This document shows, piece after piece, positions 1-8,868 of a DNA stretch of 64,000 nucleotides. How positions within the stretch are numbered: position 1 is the stretch's first letter; each line of letters begins with the position of its first letter. The position numbers and the translations under genes were made by a program. The DNA comes from Hyphomicrobiales bacterium. GTDB taxonomy: Bacteria > Pseudomonadota > Alphaproteobacteria > Rhizobiales > Rhizobiaceae. Where the stretch lies: the NCBI GenBank assembly GCA_900468805.1, contig UEIF01000052.1:1-64000 (forward strand), written 5' to 3'. The notes below the pieces were generated by a model. It ran no database searches. It worked only from the letters and a program-made list of their open reading frames with translations, and was not told where the DNA came from.

Positions 1-302
1 TCGGTGTCGCTCTTGGCCGTGAACTGAACCTGACCGCGGGTGACTGCATCCCAGCTAGAGTCGTTGGTGGTCTTGTCGCCGCCGGCGTTCGGGCCAACGT
101 TAACCTGGAAACGGATGTAGCCTTCGATCTTCAGGCAGGTTTCCGTGCCTGGGATGTAGAAGTAGCCGGTGCCGTAAGCGTCGCAGACGCGAACGTATTC
201 AACCGGCTCCGGCTCGGCAGCAACGATTGCGTCTGCTGCGAGTACCGGGGTCGATGCAGCAAATGCTGCTGCCGACGCAAGCAATACCATCTTGATGTTC
301 AT
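1..302 (-). CDS. Rhizobiales outer-membrane porin (RopA/Omp2b type), N-terminal part
   Basis: Only the first 100 codons are in the window; the frame stays open to position 1. The ATG is at 302-300. A signal peptide of about 22 residues ends in PVLA, and the mature start is followed by a segment with [17 protein letters not shown] and then [10 protein letters not shown]. This is the conserved first strand region, with its two cysteines, of the alphaproteobacterial porin family (Porin_2). The product would form a trimeric beta-barrel for passive uptake of small hydrophilic solutes in the outer membrane. The gene has a long upstream gap. Family assignment is firm; which porin paralogue cannot be told from the fragment. 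Confidence 0.93.
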   Translation of the reverse strand, partial: MNIKMVLLASAAAFAASTPVLAADAIVAAEPEPVEYVRVCDAYGTGYFYIPGTETCLKIEGYIRFQVNVGPNAGGDKTTNDSSWDAVTRGQVQFTAKSDT

Positions 303-1163
303 TGTAGAATTCCACTCCTTTGTCGATCGGGGCTTTACCCTGTCTCCGAAGATCCAAAGTCGACCCGTTTGAACAGCCTCACGGCGTGCGGATCGATCGA
401 ACCGCCGAACGTTCATCCCACAGACATCTGACTGTAGCAATTCGTCAGCGGCACCAACCCGCAGCCGGACCATGCTTTCCGCGCAAGGCGTGGTTTTTAT
501 ACAACAATTTCAAGGAGTTAGACAGTGAACGCACAAATGCCGCCGCGATAACCAATGGCTATCGCAAGCGGCTGAAATAATCCTGCCAAAGCAGCGAAAA
601 CGGAGCAAAACTCGAACACTTTCGCGAAGCTGCCGGACTGTAGCGCCGGCTAACGACTATATAAAGATCGGAGAATAGGACATGGTGTCCTGAAATCGAA
701 CCTAATGGTGCAGATGGCGACCACTAATCGATTTAGGGCCTACTTTTTGTTGTGAAAACAACCATAGGCATACGTTTTCGGCGCCGCTTAAACGTTTCGC
801 CAAAGGCACAAAAAACCGCACATCGCACAATATTATGCAGCACGGACATTATAAAGCGTGTTCCAGATGCCCCCGGAGCACTCACCCGAAACCGCACCCG
901 TGCCTCCCCAGCACATAGGCAGTTCATGACCTGCGTGGCTTCGCATGGTTCCATGACAGGAAGATTACAATTTGGAAAGGTTTCGTGCCGCCGTCAAGTG
1001 GCAGGTGCTTTGCGCGGTCTATCAGAAGTCACAGATGAACTCCTGAAATAGCTTGTCCTGCCGCAGATTAGCCCCAGAGGAGCTTTGCTTGCACAAAGAG
1101 CGGGCGCGATTCGCTCGCGCCTGCCTTAGATCATCCGGGCTGTATTGAAAGAGCCTGCCCGCC
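303..1163. other. Long intergenic region upstream of the porin
   Basis: About 860 bases separate the porin start from the 3' end of the Lrp-type gene. Short open frames exist on both strands (for example 320-580 and 752-1051), but they have no recognisable protein features or convincing ribosome-binding sites. I treat them as chance. The region must contain the porin promoter and leader. I see no tRNA or clear terminator. A small RNA cannot be excluded. Confidence 0.5.
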
Positions 1164-1652
1164 TCAGTCCTCGTTGGACTTGGCGTTTTCGATCAGCATG
1201 TAGTCCAGCGGCAGCTGCGTCGAATACTTGATCTGCTCCATCGCGAAGGCAGAAGAGACGTCGCGAATCTCGATCTTGGCGATCATCCGCTTGTAGAAGG
1301 CGTCATAGGCGGCGATATCGGGCACGACGACACGCAGCAGATAGTCCACATCGCCGCTCATGCGGTAGAATTCGACCACTTCAGGAAACTCCGCCACGAC
1401 TTCGGAGAAGCGGCGCAGCCACTCGATGGAATGAGTCGCGGTGCGGATCGACACGAAGACCGTAACCTTGGTGTTGACCTTTTCCGGATCGAGGATCGCC
1501 ACCCGGCGCTTGATGACGCCGTCTTCCTCCATCTTCTGGATACGCCGCCAGCATGGCGTCGTCGAAAGCCCGACCTTCTTGGCGAGGTCGGCAACGGCGA
1601 GCGTCGAGTCTTCCTGGAGAAGGCGCAGTATCTTTCGGTCGAGGCGATCCAT
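1164..1652 (-). CDS. Lrp/AsnC family transcriptional regulator
   Basis: A 162-residue protein of normal Lrp/AsnC length. An N-terminal winged helix-turn-helix (about residues 2-60) has the family hallmark LDRKILRLLQED and GLSTTPCWRRIQKMEEDGVI. A C-terminal RAM/AsnC ligand-binding domain (about 65-150) contains EFYRMSGDVDYLLRV, the usual effector-binding strand-loop. Such proteins form octamers or dimers of dimers and control amino-acid metabolism or transport genes. The target is not evident, since no amino-acid gene is adjacent. The downstream neighbour is a convergent-free gap toward the porin. Confidence 0.93.
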   Translation of the reverse strand: MDRLDRKILRLLQEDSTLAVADLAKKVGLSTTPCWRRIQKMEEDGVIKRRVAILDPEKVNTKVTVFVSIRTATHSIEWLRRFSEVVAEFPEVVEFYRMSGDVDYLLRVVVPDIAAYDAFYKRMIAKIEIRDVSSAFAMEQIKYSTQLPLDYMLIENAKSNED

Positions 1653-1722
1653 GCGAAACTAAGTCCCTTTCGAATTATTTTCTTTGTATAGCGCGATTCC
1701 GACCATGGAAAAGAATTTTTTT

Positions 1723-2379
1723 TCAGAGGGCAAGCATTTTGATTCGTGCGCGCAGGACAGGAAGCAGTTCTTCTTCGAACCACGGATGTCGCTTGATCCA
1801 GCCGGTATTGCGCCAGCTCGGATGCGGCAGCGGCAGAATCGCCAGTCGGCCCGCCGCCTCCAGACTGTCGCGCCAGGCCCGCACCGTCTCCGTCATGTTT
1901 TCGCGCCTGAAAGCGCCCATATGCCAGGCCTGCGCATAACCGCCGACCGCAAGCACCAGCTCGATCTGCGGCATGGCTGAGAGCACGCGATCCCGCCAGA
2001 CCGGCGCGCATTCGCGCCGCGGCGGCAGGTCGCTGCCCTTGGCATCATAACCCGGAAAGCAGAAGCCCATCGGTACGATCGCGAATCGATCCCGGTCGTA
2101 GAAGGCCGGCCGGTCCACCTGCAGCCACTGCCGCAGCCGGTCGCCGGAGGCATCGTCGAATGGCAGGCCGCTTTCATGCACCCTGAGCCCCGGCGCTTGG
2201 CCGGCGATCAGCACACGGGCGCGAGACGAGAGCACCGCGACCGGCCGCGGTTCGTGCGGCAGGCGATCCTCGATGCCGCGCAGCGGCGCGTCACGACAGA
2301 TCCGGCAGGCGGCAATCTCGGCCCGCAACCCGTCCAGTCGATCCTCGCTCGAAACGTCGTTCATTCCCACCCTGTCCAT
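1723..2379 (-). CDS. Uracil-DNA glycosylase family protein
   Basis: A 218-residue protein of the small UDG-fold group. The N-terminal part has AACRICRDAPL, with two cysteines reminiscent of family 4/5 Fe-S enzymes but not a full four-Cys set. LIAGQAPGLRVHESGLPFDD matches the active-site motif region (GxAPG), and LPLPHPSWRN near residue 185 is the HPS motif of the minor-groove loop. Family members remove uracil or similar lesions from DNA, but this subgroup is mostly untested. The start overlaps the 3' end of the upstream nuclease gene by 19 bases, suggesting co-transcription. Enzyme specificity is inference. Confidence 0.85.
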   Translation of the reverse strand: MDRVGMNDVSSEDRLDGLRAEIAACRICRDAPLRGIEDRLPHEPRPVAVLSSRARVLIAGQAPGLRVHESGLPFDDASGDRLRQWLQVDRPAFYDRDRFAIVPMGFCFPGYDAKGSDLPPRRECAPVWRDRVLSAMPQIELVLAVGGYAQAWHMGAFRRENMTETVRAWRDSLEAAGRLAILPLPHPSWRNTGWIKRHPWFEEELLPVLRARIKMLAL

Positions 2380-2909
2380 TCGCCGATCAATCGCTTCAGA
2401 CCGGAGTCCTCATGCCGCGCCTGATCCCTGACGTCGCGCGGCATCTCGAAATGGCCGGCCCAGAGCCCGAGTTTTTGCGCCCTCGCCTGCCCCTCCTCGC
2501 GCTGATAACCGCCGTAGGAAACCGCCATGCCTGAGGCCACCATGCTGGCATTGATATCGCCGGTATGATTGCGGCAGACGACGAGCAGCCGGTCGTAACG
2601 ATCACGTTTGCTTCCGTCGCATTGCGTCCCGCCATCCGAAACGAGCTTTTGCAGCGCGCGCTGGGCAAGTCTGCCGCAGGGCCAGTCCTGCCCTGCCCGC
2701 TCGCATGTCTGCGACAGTTCCGGCGCATCGACGCCCTTGAGCCGCATGCGCTCGCCATCAAGAACAAGGCTGTCGCCATCGCCAGCATGGAAGCTGCCCT
2801 GATGCCGGACTTCCGGCCCGTCGTTCAATTTCGCCGCGATTAATGCAATCAAAGCAAGAAAAGCGAAAGCGGTTGCACCGTCTCGGGTCAACCGGAAAAG
2901 CCGTGCCAC
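2361..2909 (-). CDS. Thermonuclease (SNase-like) family protein
   Basis: A 182-residue protein with an N-terminal hydrophobic segment (residues 13-27, signal peptide or anchor) followed by an SNase fold. It carries the family motifs GDSLVLDGERMRLKGVDAPE (catalytic Asp and Arg region) and DRYDRLLVVC, plus a final ASGMAVSYGGY helix region. Rhizobial proteins of this type are usually exported and are often annotated as nuclease homologues or succinoglycan-associated proteins; activity here is untested. It lies upstream of, and overlaps, the UDG-like gene. Confidence 0.88.
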   Translation of the reverse strand: MARLFRLTRDGATAFAFLALIALIAAKLNDGPEVRHQGSFHAGDGDSLVLDGERMRLKGVDAPELSQTCERAGQDWPCGRLAQRALQKLVSDGGTQCDGSKRDRYDRLLVVCRNHTGDINASMVASGMAVSYGGYQREEGQARAQKLGLWAGHFEMPRDVRDQARHEDSGLKRLIGEWTGWE

Positions 2910-3015
2910 GCTTTTGCCTCCTTGAAAAACAAACCCTTGGCAAAGATGGCAAACATCTTCTTAAGAATTTCCGGTTAAGCTCTTATTCATCTGCGGGACA
3001 AGTTTCAACGTGCAC

Positions 3016-4551
3016 ATGAGTACCGGCGTCAGCACATCGACCGACAAGATCATCGTCGACAAATCGCGCGGCCACCGTAACAAGGCCGTGTCCAAGGCCG
3101 TGCGGCAAACGCGCGAACGCCTGCAGTCGGGCCATGCTTCCAGTTCCGCCTTCGATCGTGACCTGCTGCGGATGTATATCACTGCGGTGCTGCAGGGCGC
3201 GGCGATCATGCCGCTCTTCGTCATTATCGTCGCAGCGCTCGGCACTTATTTCACCGAGGATGCGAGCCTGTTCTTCTGGGCGTTGCTGACGCTGACCTGC
3301 CATGCCGTCAATATTCTTCTGGCACGCCGCGCCAGGAAACAGGACATTACCGCAGAAGCCGTGCGCCGCTGGCGCAACCTGCTGCTGGCAGGCCAGTTCC
3401 TGATCGGCTGCTGCTGGGCGATCTTTGCTCTGCAGAGCTGTTCGGCCTGCGAACCGTCGAGCTTCACGCTCTATAAGGGCGCTACCCTGTTGATCGCGCT
3501 GTCGGTCACGACCATGTCGAATTTCATGCTGACGCCGGCTGTGCTGGTCGGCTTCGCGCCTGCGGTCATAGCACTTGCCGCAAAAAGCGGCCTCTCGCGC
3601 GATATTCTGGAACTCTGCCTGACCGCAGTTTTGACCATGACAGTCGTCTTCTTCAATTACATCAGCGATCGGCTCTTCCAGTCCAGCCTGAGGATCCTGG
3701 CCTTTCAGTCGGAAAAGGACGATCTGATCGCCGAGCTGGAAGTGGCGAAATCCATGTCGGACGAAGCCCGCCGCCGCGCCGAAGAAGCAAACCTCGCCAA
3801 GTCGCGCTTCCTCGCCTCCATGTCGCATGAGCTGCGCACGCCGCTGAATGCCATTCTCGGCTTTTCCGAAGTCATGTCAGCGGAGGTGATGGGGCCGCTC
3901 GCGAACCCGACTTACAAGGAATATGCCGGCGATATCCATCGTTCCGGCCAGCATCTGCTCGATCTCATCAACGAAATCCTCGATCTCTCCCGTATTGAAG
4001 CCGGTAAATACGAGCTCAGCGAAGAGGCGATCTCACTACTCGATATCACCGAGGACTGCATCGGCATGGTGCAACTTCGCGCCCGTGCCAAGAACATCTC
4101 CATCCATGATCAGGTCGAGCGCCAGTTGCCGGCAATCTGGGCGGATGAGAAATCCATGCGCCAGGTCGTGCTCAATCTTCTCTCTAATGCGGTGAAATTC
4201 ACGCCCCAGGGTGGAGAAATCAACGTCAAGGTCGGCTGGACCGCAGGCGGCGGCCAGTACATCTCGATCAGGGATAATGGCCCTGGCATTCCCGAAGAGG
4301 AAATCCCGGTCGTGCTGTCGGCCTTCGGTCAGGGTTCGATCGCCATCAAGAGCGCCGAACAGGGCACCGGCCTCGGCTTGCCGATCGTCCAGGCGATCCT
4401 TGCCAAGCACGACGGCCAGTTCATCCTGAAATCCAAGCTGCGCGAAGGCACCGAAGTCATCGCCATCCTGCCGGCCAAACGCGTGCTGCAGAGCATCCCG
4501 GCCGTGGAAGAAGCTCAGCCGGTCGCCAAGAGGCGCCGCAGCTTCGCGTGA
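3016..4551 (+). CDS. Membrane sensor histidine kinase, PleC/DivJ/PdhS-like
   Basis: A 511-residue kinase from the ATG at 3016 (an in-frame GTG lies six bases upstream at 3010). Residues about 45-215 hold five to six hydrophobic segments with little periplasmic sequence. A short coiled linker (EVAKSMSDEARRRAEEANLA) leads to the HisKA domain, with the phospho-acceptor His near residue 271 in ASMSHELRTPLNAILGFSEV. The HATPase domain follows, with N box (NLLSNAVKFTP), G1 (DNGPGIP) and G2 (GTGLGLPI). The H box plus GFSEVM continuation is typical of alphaproteobacterial DivK-pathway kinases of the PleC/DivJ/PdhS group. Which paralogue is not resolved. It is monocistronic here. Confidence 0.9.
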   Translation: MSTGVSTSTDKIIVDKSRGHRNKAVSKAVRQTRERLQSGHASSSAFDRDLLRMYITAVLQGAAIMPLFVIIVAALGTYFTEDASLFFWALLTLTCHAVNILLARRARKQDITAEAVRRWRNLLLAGQFLIGCCWAIFALQSCSACEPSSFTLYKGATLLIALSVTTMSNFMLTPAVLVGFAPAVIALAAKSGLSRDILELCLTAVLTMTVVFFNYISDRLFQSSLRILAFQSEKDDLIAELEVAKSMSDEARRRAEEANLAKSRFLASMSHELRTPLNAILGFSEVMSAEVMGPLANPTYKEYAGDIHRSGQHLLDLINEILDLSRIEAGKYELSEEAISLLDITEDCIGMVQLRARAKNISIHDQVERQLPAIWADEKSMRQVVLNLLSNAVKFTPQGGEINVKVGWTAGGGQYISIRDNGPGIPEEEIPVVLSAFGQGSIAIKSAEQGTGLGLPIVQAILAKHDGQFILKSKLREGTEVIAILPAKRVLQSIPAVEEAQPVAKRRRSFA

Positions 4552-4613
4552 TCACGGCAATTCCAACAAAATGTGCAGCGGTGTTGCGTTCGGAATTGCG
4601 GCAGACAAATGCG

Positions 4614-5042
4614 CTAGAAGAACAGATGCCGGCAAATGACGAAGCCGAGATAAAGGCAGCAGGCAGCGATCATGCAGGTCACGGCAAAGGAGCCGAGATC
4701 CTTTGCATGTTTGCCGACGATCGAAATTTCCGGTGAAATCCGGTCGATCACTTCCTCGACAGCCGTGTTCATCGCCTCGATGGAAAAGAGCCCGAGGAAT
4801 AGCACTGTCGTGACGACGAATTCCGTGGCATCGGCGCCGACGAGGAAAAGCACGATCAGCGCCACGACGAAGAAGCCGAGTTCCTGCCTGAAGGCCGATT
4901 CCCTGAATACCCGCAGGAAGCCGGCCCATGAATAGCTCGCCGCTGCCACGAAATGGCGAAATCCCGTTTCCTTGGTCACGGCAGGTTTCGTCAACGGCCC
5001 CTCATTTCCTCCGCGCCGGTCGTTTCGCCGCGCATTATTCAT
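4614..5042 (-). CDS. dgkA: Diacylglycerol kinase
   Basis: A 142-residue integral membrane protein. After a polar N-terminus of about 25 residues come three hydrophobic helices. The family signature EAMNTAVEEVIDRI (near residue 90) carries the catalytic glutamate, and E-rich surface helix residues lie in FRESAFRQELGFF. It phosphorylates diacylglycerol to phosphatidic acid, recycling lipid released by glucan or membrane-lipid modification. The N-terminal tail is longer than in Escherichia coli DgkA. The gene is convergent with the kinase gene upstream and lies 71 bases from cobT. Confidence 0.95.
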   Translation of the reverse strand: MNNARRNDRRGGNEGPLTKPAVTKETGFRHFVAAASYSWAGFLRVFRESAFRQELGFFVVALIVLFLVGADATEFVVTTVLFLGLFSIEAMNTAVEEVIDRISPEISIVGKHAKDLGSFAVTCMIAACCLYLGFVICRHLFF

Positions 5043-5113
5043 AAGCGAATACGCAGATACAGGCTCGCCCGCGTCCGCGCAAGCAATGCGCGGAGCGGCT
5101 TGATGTTCTGGTA

Positions 5114-6130
5114 TCAGTGTTTGCCGGTAACGCCGGCCTGGGCGAAAGTTGCCATGCCGGAATGGCAGGCGGCGGCAGCCTTGACGATACCGGCGGCAAG
5201 GGCTGCACCCGTTCCTTCGCCGAGCCGCATGCCGAGCGCCAGAAGCGGCGTCTTGCCGAGCTGTTCGATGGCCCGCAGATGTCCGGGCTCCGCCGAGACA
5301 TGGCCGATCAGGCAGTGGTCGAGCGCAGACGGATTGGCCGCCCGCAGGATCGCGCCTGCAGCCGTCGCCGTATAACCGTCGATCAGCACCGGAATGCGCT
5401 CCATGCGCGCCGCAAGGATGGCGCCCGCCATCGCCGCGATCTCGCGGCCGCCGAGACGGCGCATGATCTCCAGGGGATCGTCGAGGTGATCGCTGTGCAG
5501 CTCGACGGCGCGTTCGACGGCATCGATCTTGCGCTCCAGCATCTCGCCTTCCGAACCCGTGCCGGGGCCGACCCAGTCGCGTGCCGTGCCGCCATAAAGC
5601 GCATAGTTGATGGCAGCCGCAATCGTCGTGTTGCCGATGCCCATTTCACCGATGCAGAGCAGATCCGTGCCGCCCGCAATCGCTTCCATGCCGAAGGCCA
5701 TCGTGGCGGCGCAATCGCGCTCGGTCAGGGCTGCTTCCTGGGTGATATCGCCGGTCGGGTAATCGAGCGCGAGGTCGAAGACCTTGAGCCCCAGATCATA
5801 GGCGACGCAGATCTGGTTGATCGCAGCCCCACCGGCGGCGAAATTCTCCACCATCTGCTGGGTCACTTCAGGCGGGAAAGGCGTGATCCCCTGCCGCACG
5901 ACGCCATGATTGCCGGCGAAGATCGCGACCAGCGGCCGGTTGACGGCGGGCGGCTTGCCCGTCCAGGCGGCGAGCCAGAAAGCGATCTCTTCCAATCGTC
6001 CAAGCGCACCCGGCGGCTTCGTCAGCTGCGCGTCGCGTTCGCGGGCGGCGACCAGCGCGCGGGCATCCGGTCCCGGCAGGTCACGAAGAAGGGCGCGAAA
6101 ATCGTCGAACGGCAGGCCTGAAACGCTCAT
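5114..6130 (-). CDS. cobT: Nicotinate-nucleotide--dimethylbenzimidazole phosphoribosyltransferase CobT
   Basis: A 338-residue enzyme, the usual CobT length, activating dimethylbenzimidazole to alpha-ribazole phosphate for cobalamin lower-ligand assembly. The ATG at 6130 begins MSVSGLPFDDFRALL; the frame continues upstream but that part has no homology-like features. Visible motifs are KPPGALGRLE, FAGNHGVVRQGI, GEMGIGNTT and, near the C-terminus, GMRLGEGTGAALA with the catalytic glutamate. It is divergent from cobS, with a 162-base shared promoter region in which I find no B12 box. Confidence 0.97.
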   Translation of the reverse strand: MSVSGLPFDDFRALLRDLPGPDARALVAARERDAQLTKPPGALGRLEEIAFWLAAWTGKPPAVNRPLVAIFAGNHGVVRQGITPFPPEVTQQMVENFAAGGAAINQICVAYDLGLKVFDLALDYPTGDITQEAALTERDCAATMAFGMEAIAGGTDLLCIGEMGIGNTTIAAAINYALYGGTARDWVGPGTGSEGEMLERKIDAVERAVELHSDHLDDPLEIMRRLGGREIAAMAGAILAARMERIPVLIDGYTATAAGAILRAANPSALDHCLIGHVSAEPGHLRAIEQLGKTPLLALGMRLGEGTGAALAAGIVKAAAACHSGMATFAQAGVTGKH

Positions 6131-6292
6131 CTGAATGGCTTTCCTTGTATTCTTGTCTTTTCCCGGCAAATCGGGTTCTTTGCGTGGCGACTCTCTTAAA
6201 GCGAGCGGCCCAGGCGAACAATGTGAAAAAGCACACAGCGCCAAAAGCCGCAGGGAGACAAAGACGCTGCGGAGAGACGGGGGCAGCAGAGA

Positions 6293-7084
6293 ATGATCCC
6301 AGCAATGATAAAGAACATCGTGGTCGATGCCGCGCGCGCCGTGGCTTTCCTGAGCCGCATTCCCATGCCGCCATGGCTCTTTGCCGGCTATGACGGCAAG
6401 CTTGGCCGGCTGGTCCGTGTCTTCCCCCTGGCCGGGCTCGTCATCGGCGCCCTGCCCGCTCTCGTCTTCTTCGTGATGCTGGCGTTTCGTACCGACCGTC
6501 TGATGGCGGCGCTCGTGGCGCTCGCCGTACAGACGATCCTGACCGGCGCGCTGCACGAGGACGGGCTTGCCGATACTGCGGACGGGATAGGCGGCGGCAA
6601 ATCCCGCGACCAGAGCCTTATTATCATGAAGGACAGCCGCATCGGCAGCTACGGCGCGATCGCCCTCATCCTTTCCTTCGCGCTGCGGGCTTCGGCCCTT
6701 GCAGCGATTGCCCGTGAAGCATCGCCCCTTGCTACTGCACTTGCCATTCCTGCCGTCGCGGCACTGAGCCGCGGCGCCATCGCCTGGCACTGGCAGCGCC
6801 TTCCCGCCGCAAAGCCGGATGGGTTGGCCGCCTCCGCCGGAAGCCCAGCGGAAGTCACCATGCAGATCGCCCTGGTGACGGCAGGCTTTATCACTGCCAT
6901 CCTCGTCTGGCCGGCACTCGGTCTGTTGCCGTTCGTCTCGGCCCTTCTCGCCGCCGGTCTCGCGACGCTCGCCTTCACCTGGTTCATTCGCCGCAGGCTT
7001 GGCGGCCACACCGGCGACACGCTCGGCGCTACCCAGCAGATTTGCGAGGTCGCAGCCTTCTGCGCTCTTGCCATGGCCCTCTGA
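6293..7084 (+). CDS. cobS: Adenosylcobinamide-GDP ribazoletransferase CobS/CobV
   Basis: A 263-residue polytopic membrane protein that joins adenosylcobinamide-GDP to alpha-ribazole in the last steps of cobalamin synthesis. It shows the family motifs FLSRIPMP near the N-terminus, [14 protein letters not shown] with acidic metal-binding residues, KDSRIGSYG, and several C-terminal membrane helices. In rhizobial B12 nomenclature the gene is also called cobV. It is divergent from cobT, which supplies its alpha-ribazole phosphate substrate. A second in-frame ATG lies at 6305. Confidence 0.95.
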   Translation: MIPAMIKNIVVDAARAVAFLSRIPMPPWLFAGYDGKLGRLVRVFPLAGLVIGALPALVFFVMLAFRTDRLMAALVALAVQTILTGALHEDGLADTADGIGGGKSRDQSLIIMKDSRIGSYGAIALILSFALRASALAAIAREASPLATALAIPAVAALSRGAIAWHWQRLPAAKPDGLAASAGSPAEVTMQIALVTAGFITAILVWPALGLLPFVSALLAAGLATLAFTWFIRRRLGGHTGDTLGATQQICEVAAFCALAMAL

Positions 7085-7102
7085 AATTCCGATATATCGC
7101 CC

Positions 7103-7300
7103 ATGCGAACACCCTGCATCCGCGTATGCTCCCTGGATCCACTCACCGGTCTTTGTACCGGATGCGGCCGCACAACGGATGAGATCGCCGGCTGGATGCG
7201 CTTTTCCGACGAGGAGCGTGAAACCATCATGGAAGATCTGCCCTCCCGGCTCGCGGCACTCGCTCCCGAATCGACCAAAATGCTGGAGACCATCGGCTGA
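7103..7300 (+). CDS. DUF1289 domain small cysteine-rich protein
   Basis: A 65-residue protein with the DUF1289 pattern: CIRVCSLDPLTGLCTGCGRT near the N-terminus (four cysteines, a probable metal site), then the conserved TTDEIAGWMRFSDEER. Family function is unknown. It starts 18 bases after cobS, and its stop overlaps the start of the protease gene (TGATG), so cobS-DUF1289-protease probably form one transcription unit. Confidence 0.92.
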   Translation: MRTPCIRVCSLDPLTGLCTGCGRTTDEIAGWMRFSDEERETIMEDLPSRLAALAPESTKMLETIG

Positions 7301-7998
7301 TGCGCCTCATTCTCCTGCTTGCCGTCATCGGCATCGGCCTCGCCGTCCTGCTCTTCAATAGCGACCAGAGCCGCATCTTCGGACTGGCAAGCGACGATTT
7401 CGGCCGCTTCGTCTACCTGCTGCCGATCGCGCTGATGCTGGCGGCCGGCATCTGGGGCAGCCGCCAGAATATCGGCCAGACCCTGCGCCAGCTGATGATC
7501 TGGCTCGTCATCATCCTGGCGCTCGCTACCGCCTACCTCTACCGTCAGGATGCGATGGCGGTCGGCAACCGGCTGCTCGCCGGCCTCGTGCCGGGCCGCG
7601 CCGTGGTCGTCACGACGAGTGAAGGCGGAGAGGAAGTCATCGTCCACAAGATGCTGAACGGCCATTTCGAGGCCGAGGTCTCGGTGAACGGCCAGTCCGT
7701 GCCGATGCTGGTCGATACCGGCGCCAGCATGGTGGCGCTGTCGCATGCCGATGCGCTGCGCATCGGCATCGACCCGAAACAGCTCACCTATTCCATGACC
7801 GTGATGACTGCCAACGGTCGCGCCCGCGCCGCCCCTGTTACCCTCGATCAGGTCGCAATCGGCCCGATCGTGCGCAGCAATGTCGCCGCGTCCGTTGCCG
7901 AAGACGGCAGGCTCGACCAGAGCCTGCTCGGCATGAGTTTTCTGGAAACGCTAGGCTCCCTGCAGATGCAGACGGATGAGCTGAGGATGCGGGATTAG
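7300..7998 (+). CDS. Retropepsin-like aspartic protease, TIGR02281 family, membrane-anchored
   Basis: A 232-residue protein. Residues 1-18, about 32-50 and about 63-82 are hydrophobic segments that place the C-terminal domain outside the cytoplasm. The catalytic Asp lies in MLVDTGASMVALSH near residue 145, the DTGAS form of single-domain clan AA proteases, and TVMTANGRARAAPVTLDQV follows as in the family. One catalytic Asp per chain implies a dimeric active site. Substrates are unknown. It is translationally coupled to the DUF1289 gene. Confidence 0.9.
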   Translation: MRLILLLAVIGIGLAVLLFNSDQSRIFGLASDDFGRFVYLLPIALMLAAGIWGSRQNIGQTLRQLMIWLVIILALATAYLYRQDAMAVGNRLLAGLVPGRAVVVTTSEGGEEVIVHKMLNGHFEAEVSVNGQSVPMLVDTGASMVALSHADALRIGIDPKQLTYSMTVMTANGRARAAPVTLDQVAIGPIVRSNVAASVAEDGRLDQSLLGMSFLETLGSLQMQTDELRMRD

Positions 7999-8027
7999 GG
8001 TATTCCGCAGCCCGGTTTTCGTCTGCG

Positions 8028-8252
8028 TCAGTCAGGTTCTTTGCAGGCTGCCTCGCGGGCTACTTGATCCCAAATATATGAGCCCGAAGTCTCGTCCGCG
8101 CACCGATCAATATGGCCATTCGCCGCGAACCCGCTATAGATGATCAAACCCAGCGCAACAAATAGCAGGATCGCAAGAGCACTCACGGTCCGTCGTGGAG
8201 CTAGCCGCATCAAACCACGCTGTCCTGAATTGTTTGTCTCTAAGAACCTCAT
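8028..8252 (-). CDS. Small single-pass membrane protein, unknown
   Basis: About 74 residues from the ATG at 8252; other in-frame starts are at 8288 (86 residues, overlapping the upstream gene) and 8210 (60 residues). The middle has one clear hydrophobic helix (TVSALAILLFVALGLIIYSG). A short hydrophilic tail contains two cysteines and SGSYIWDQVAREAACKEPD. I recognise no family. It is probably co-transcribed with the gene ending at 8270. Start choice is uncertain because no strong ribosome-binding site is visible. Confidence 0.5.
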   Translation of the reverse strand: MRFLETNNSGQRGLMRLAPRRTVSALAILLFVALGLIIYSGFAANGHIDRCADETSGSYIWDQVAREAACKEPD

Positions 8253-8269
8253 CGTACAGTGATGGGGTC

Positions 8270-8569
8270 TCAATAGTTCCAGATGCACATGTAGATCATG
8301 GGCCGCCCGTCTCGGACAACGGCAATCCCTTCGTGTCCGTAGAGTGGGCCTCGCTTTTCGCTACGGCACAGCCATAGCTGATCACCGGGCCGCATCCCTC
8401 TTAATAGCGGAGCAAGGGTCGTCGCCGGATCATTGATGGCGTCGATAAGAGGTTGCGGGAGACCGCCGAGCTGGCCTCCGAACAGTTGGATCTGCCAATC
8501 ACGAAAGCCGTCCAGAGTGGTTTCTTCAATGAGTTCCAGTCCGGAAGGCTTATTGACTAATTTCGACAT
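8270..8569 (-). CDS. Hypothetical protein, 99 residues
   Basis: Begins MSKLVNKPSGLELIEE at 8569; a further in-frame ATG at 8605 would add 12 residues. The composition is that of a soluble globular protein, with tryptophan-containing segments DWQIQLFGGQLGGLPQPLI, RPGDQLWLC and a C-terminal MIYMCIWNY. I do not recognise the family. The frame is read in normal rhizobial codon usage and is followed closely by the small membrane protein gene. This supports a real two-gene unit, but with little functional information. Confidence 0.55.
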   Translation of the reverse strand: MSKLVNKPSGLELIEETTLDGFRDWQIQLFGGQLGGLPQPLIDAINDPATTLAPLLRGMRPGDQLWLCRSEKRGPLYGHEGIAVVRDGRPMIYMCIWNY

Positions 8570-8868
8570 CGTTGAACCGCGAGCGAATGGAAATGGCTGC
8601 CCCATTCCAAACGCAGCTTCTGCCTATGGAATCCGCATGGATGCAGCGGGCGGTCGAAATAATCACATCGTGAAACAAGTGTCGCGTGAAATGATCGTGT
8701 CTTTCATCACCTGCTCATCAAGCACCAGTGCCGAAACGCTCGAACCCAGGGCGGACTCGAAGATCTGATTGGCCTCGAAGCTGCGGACTGAAGGCCGCAC
8801 CTGCCTTGCAGCATCGACCATCCCGCCCTAGTCTCTCCGCATCCCCGCCAAAGAGGTCACATCCGCCA

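Noticed and set aside
303-1163. Small protein genes at 320-580 and 752-1051
   Set aside because: No good ribosome-binding sites, protein-family patterns or consistent codon preferences; the latter also conflicts with an antisense frame of similar length.
6131-6292. Possible cobalamin riboswitch between cobT and cobS
   Set aside because: No B12-box consensus and no characteristic fold are readable in either direction; the region is too short for a full cobalamin riboswitch with two divergent promoters.
5114-7009. Long minus-strand frame extending cobT by about 290 residues
   Set aside because: The upstream part is antisense to cobS and lacks any protein-family features; a normal CobT start is at 6130.
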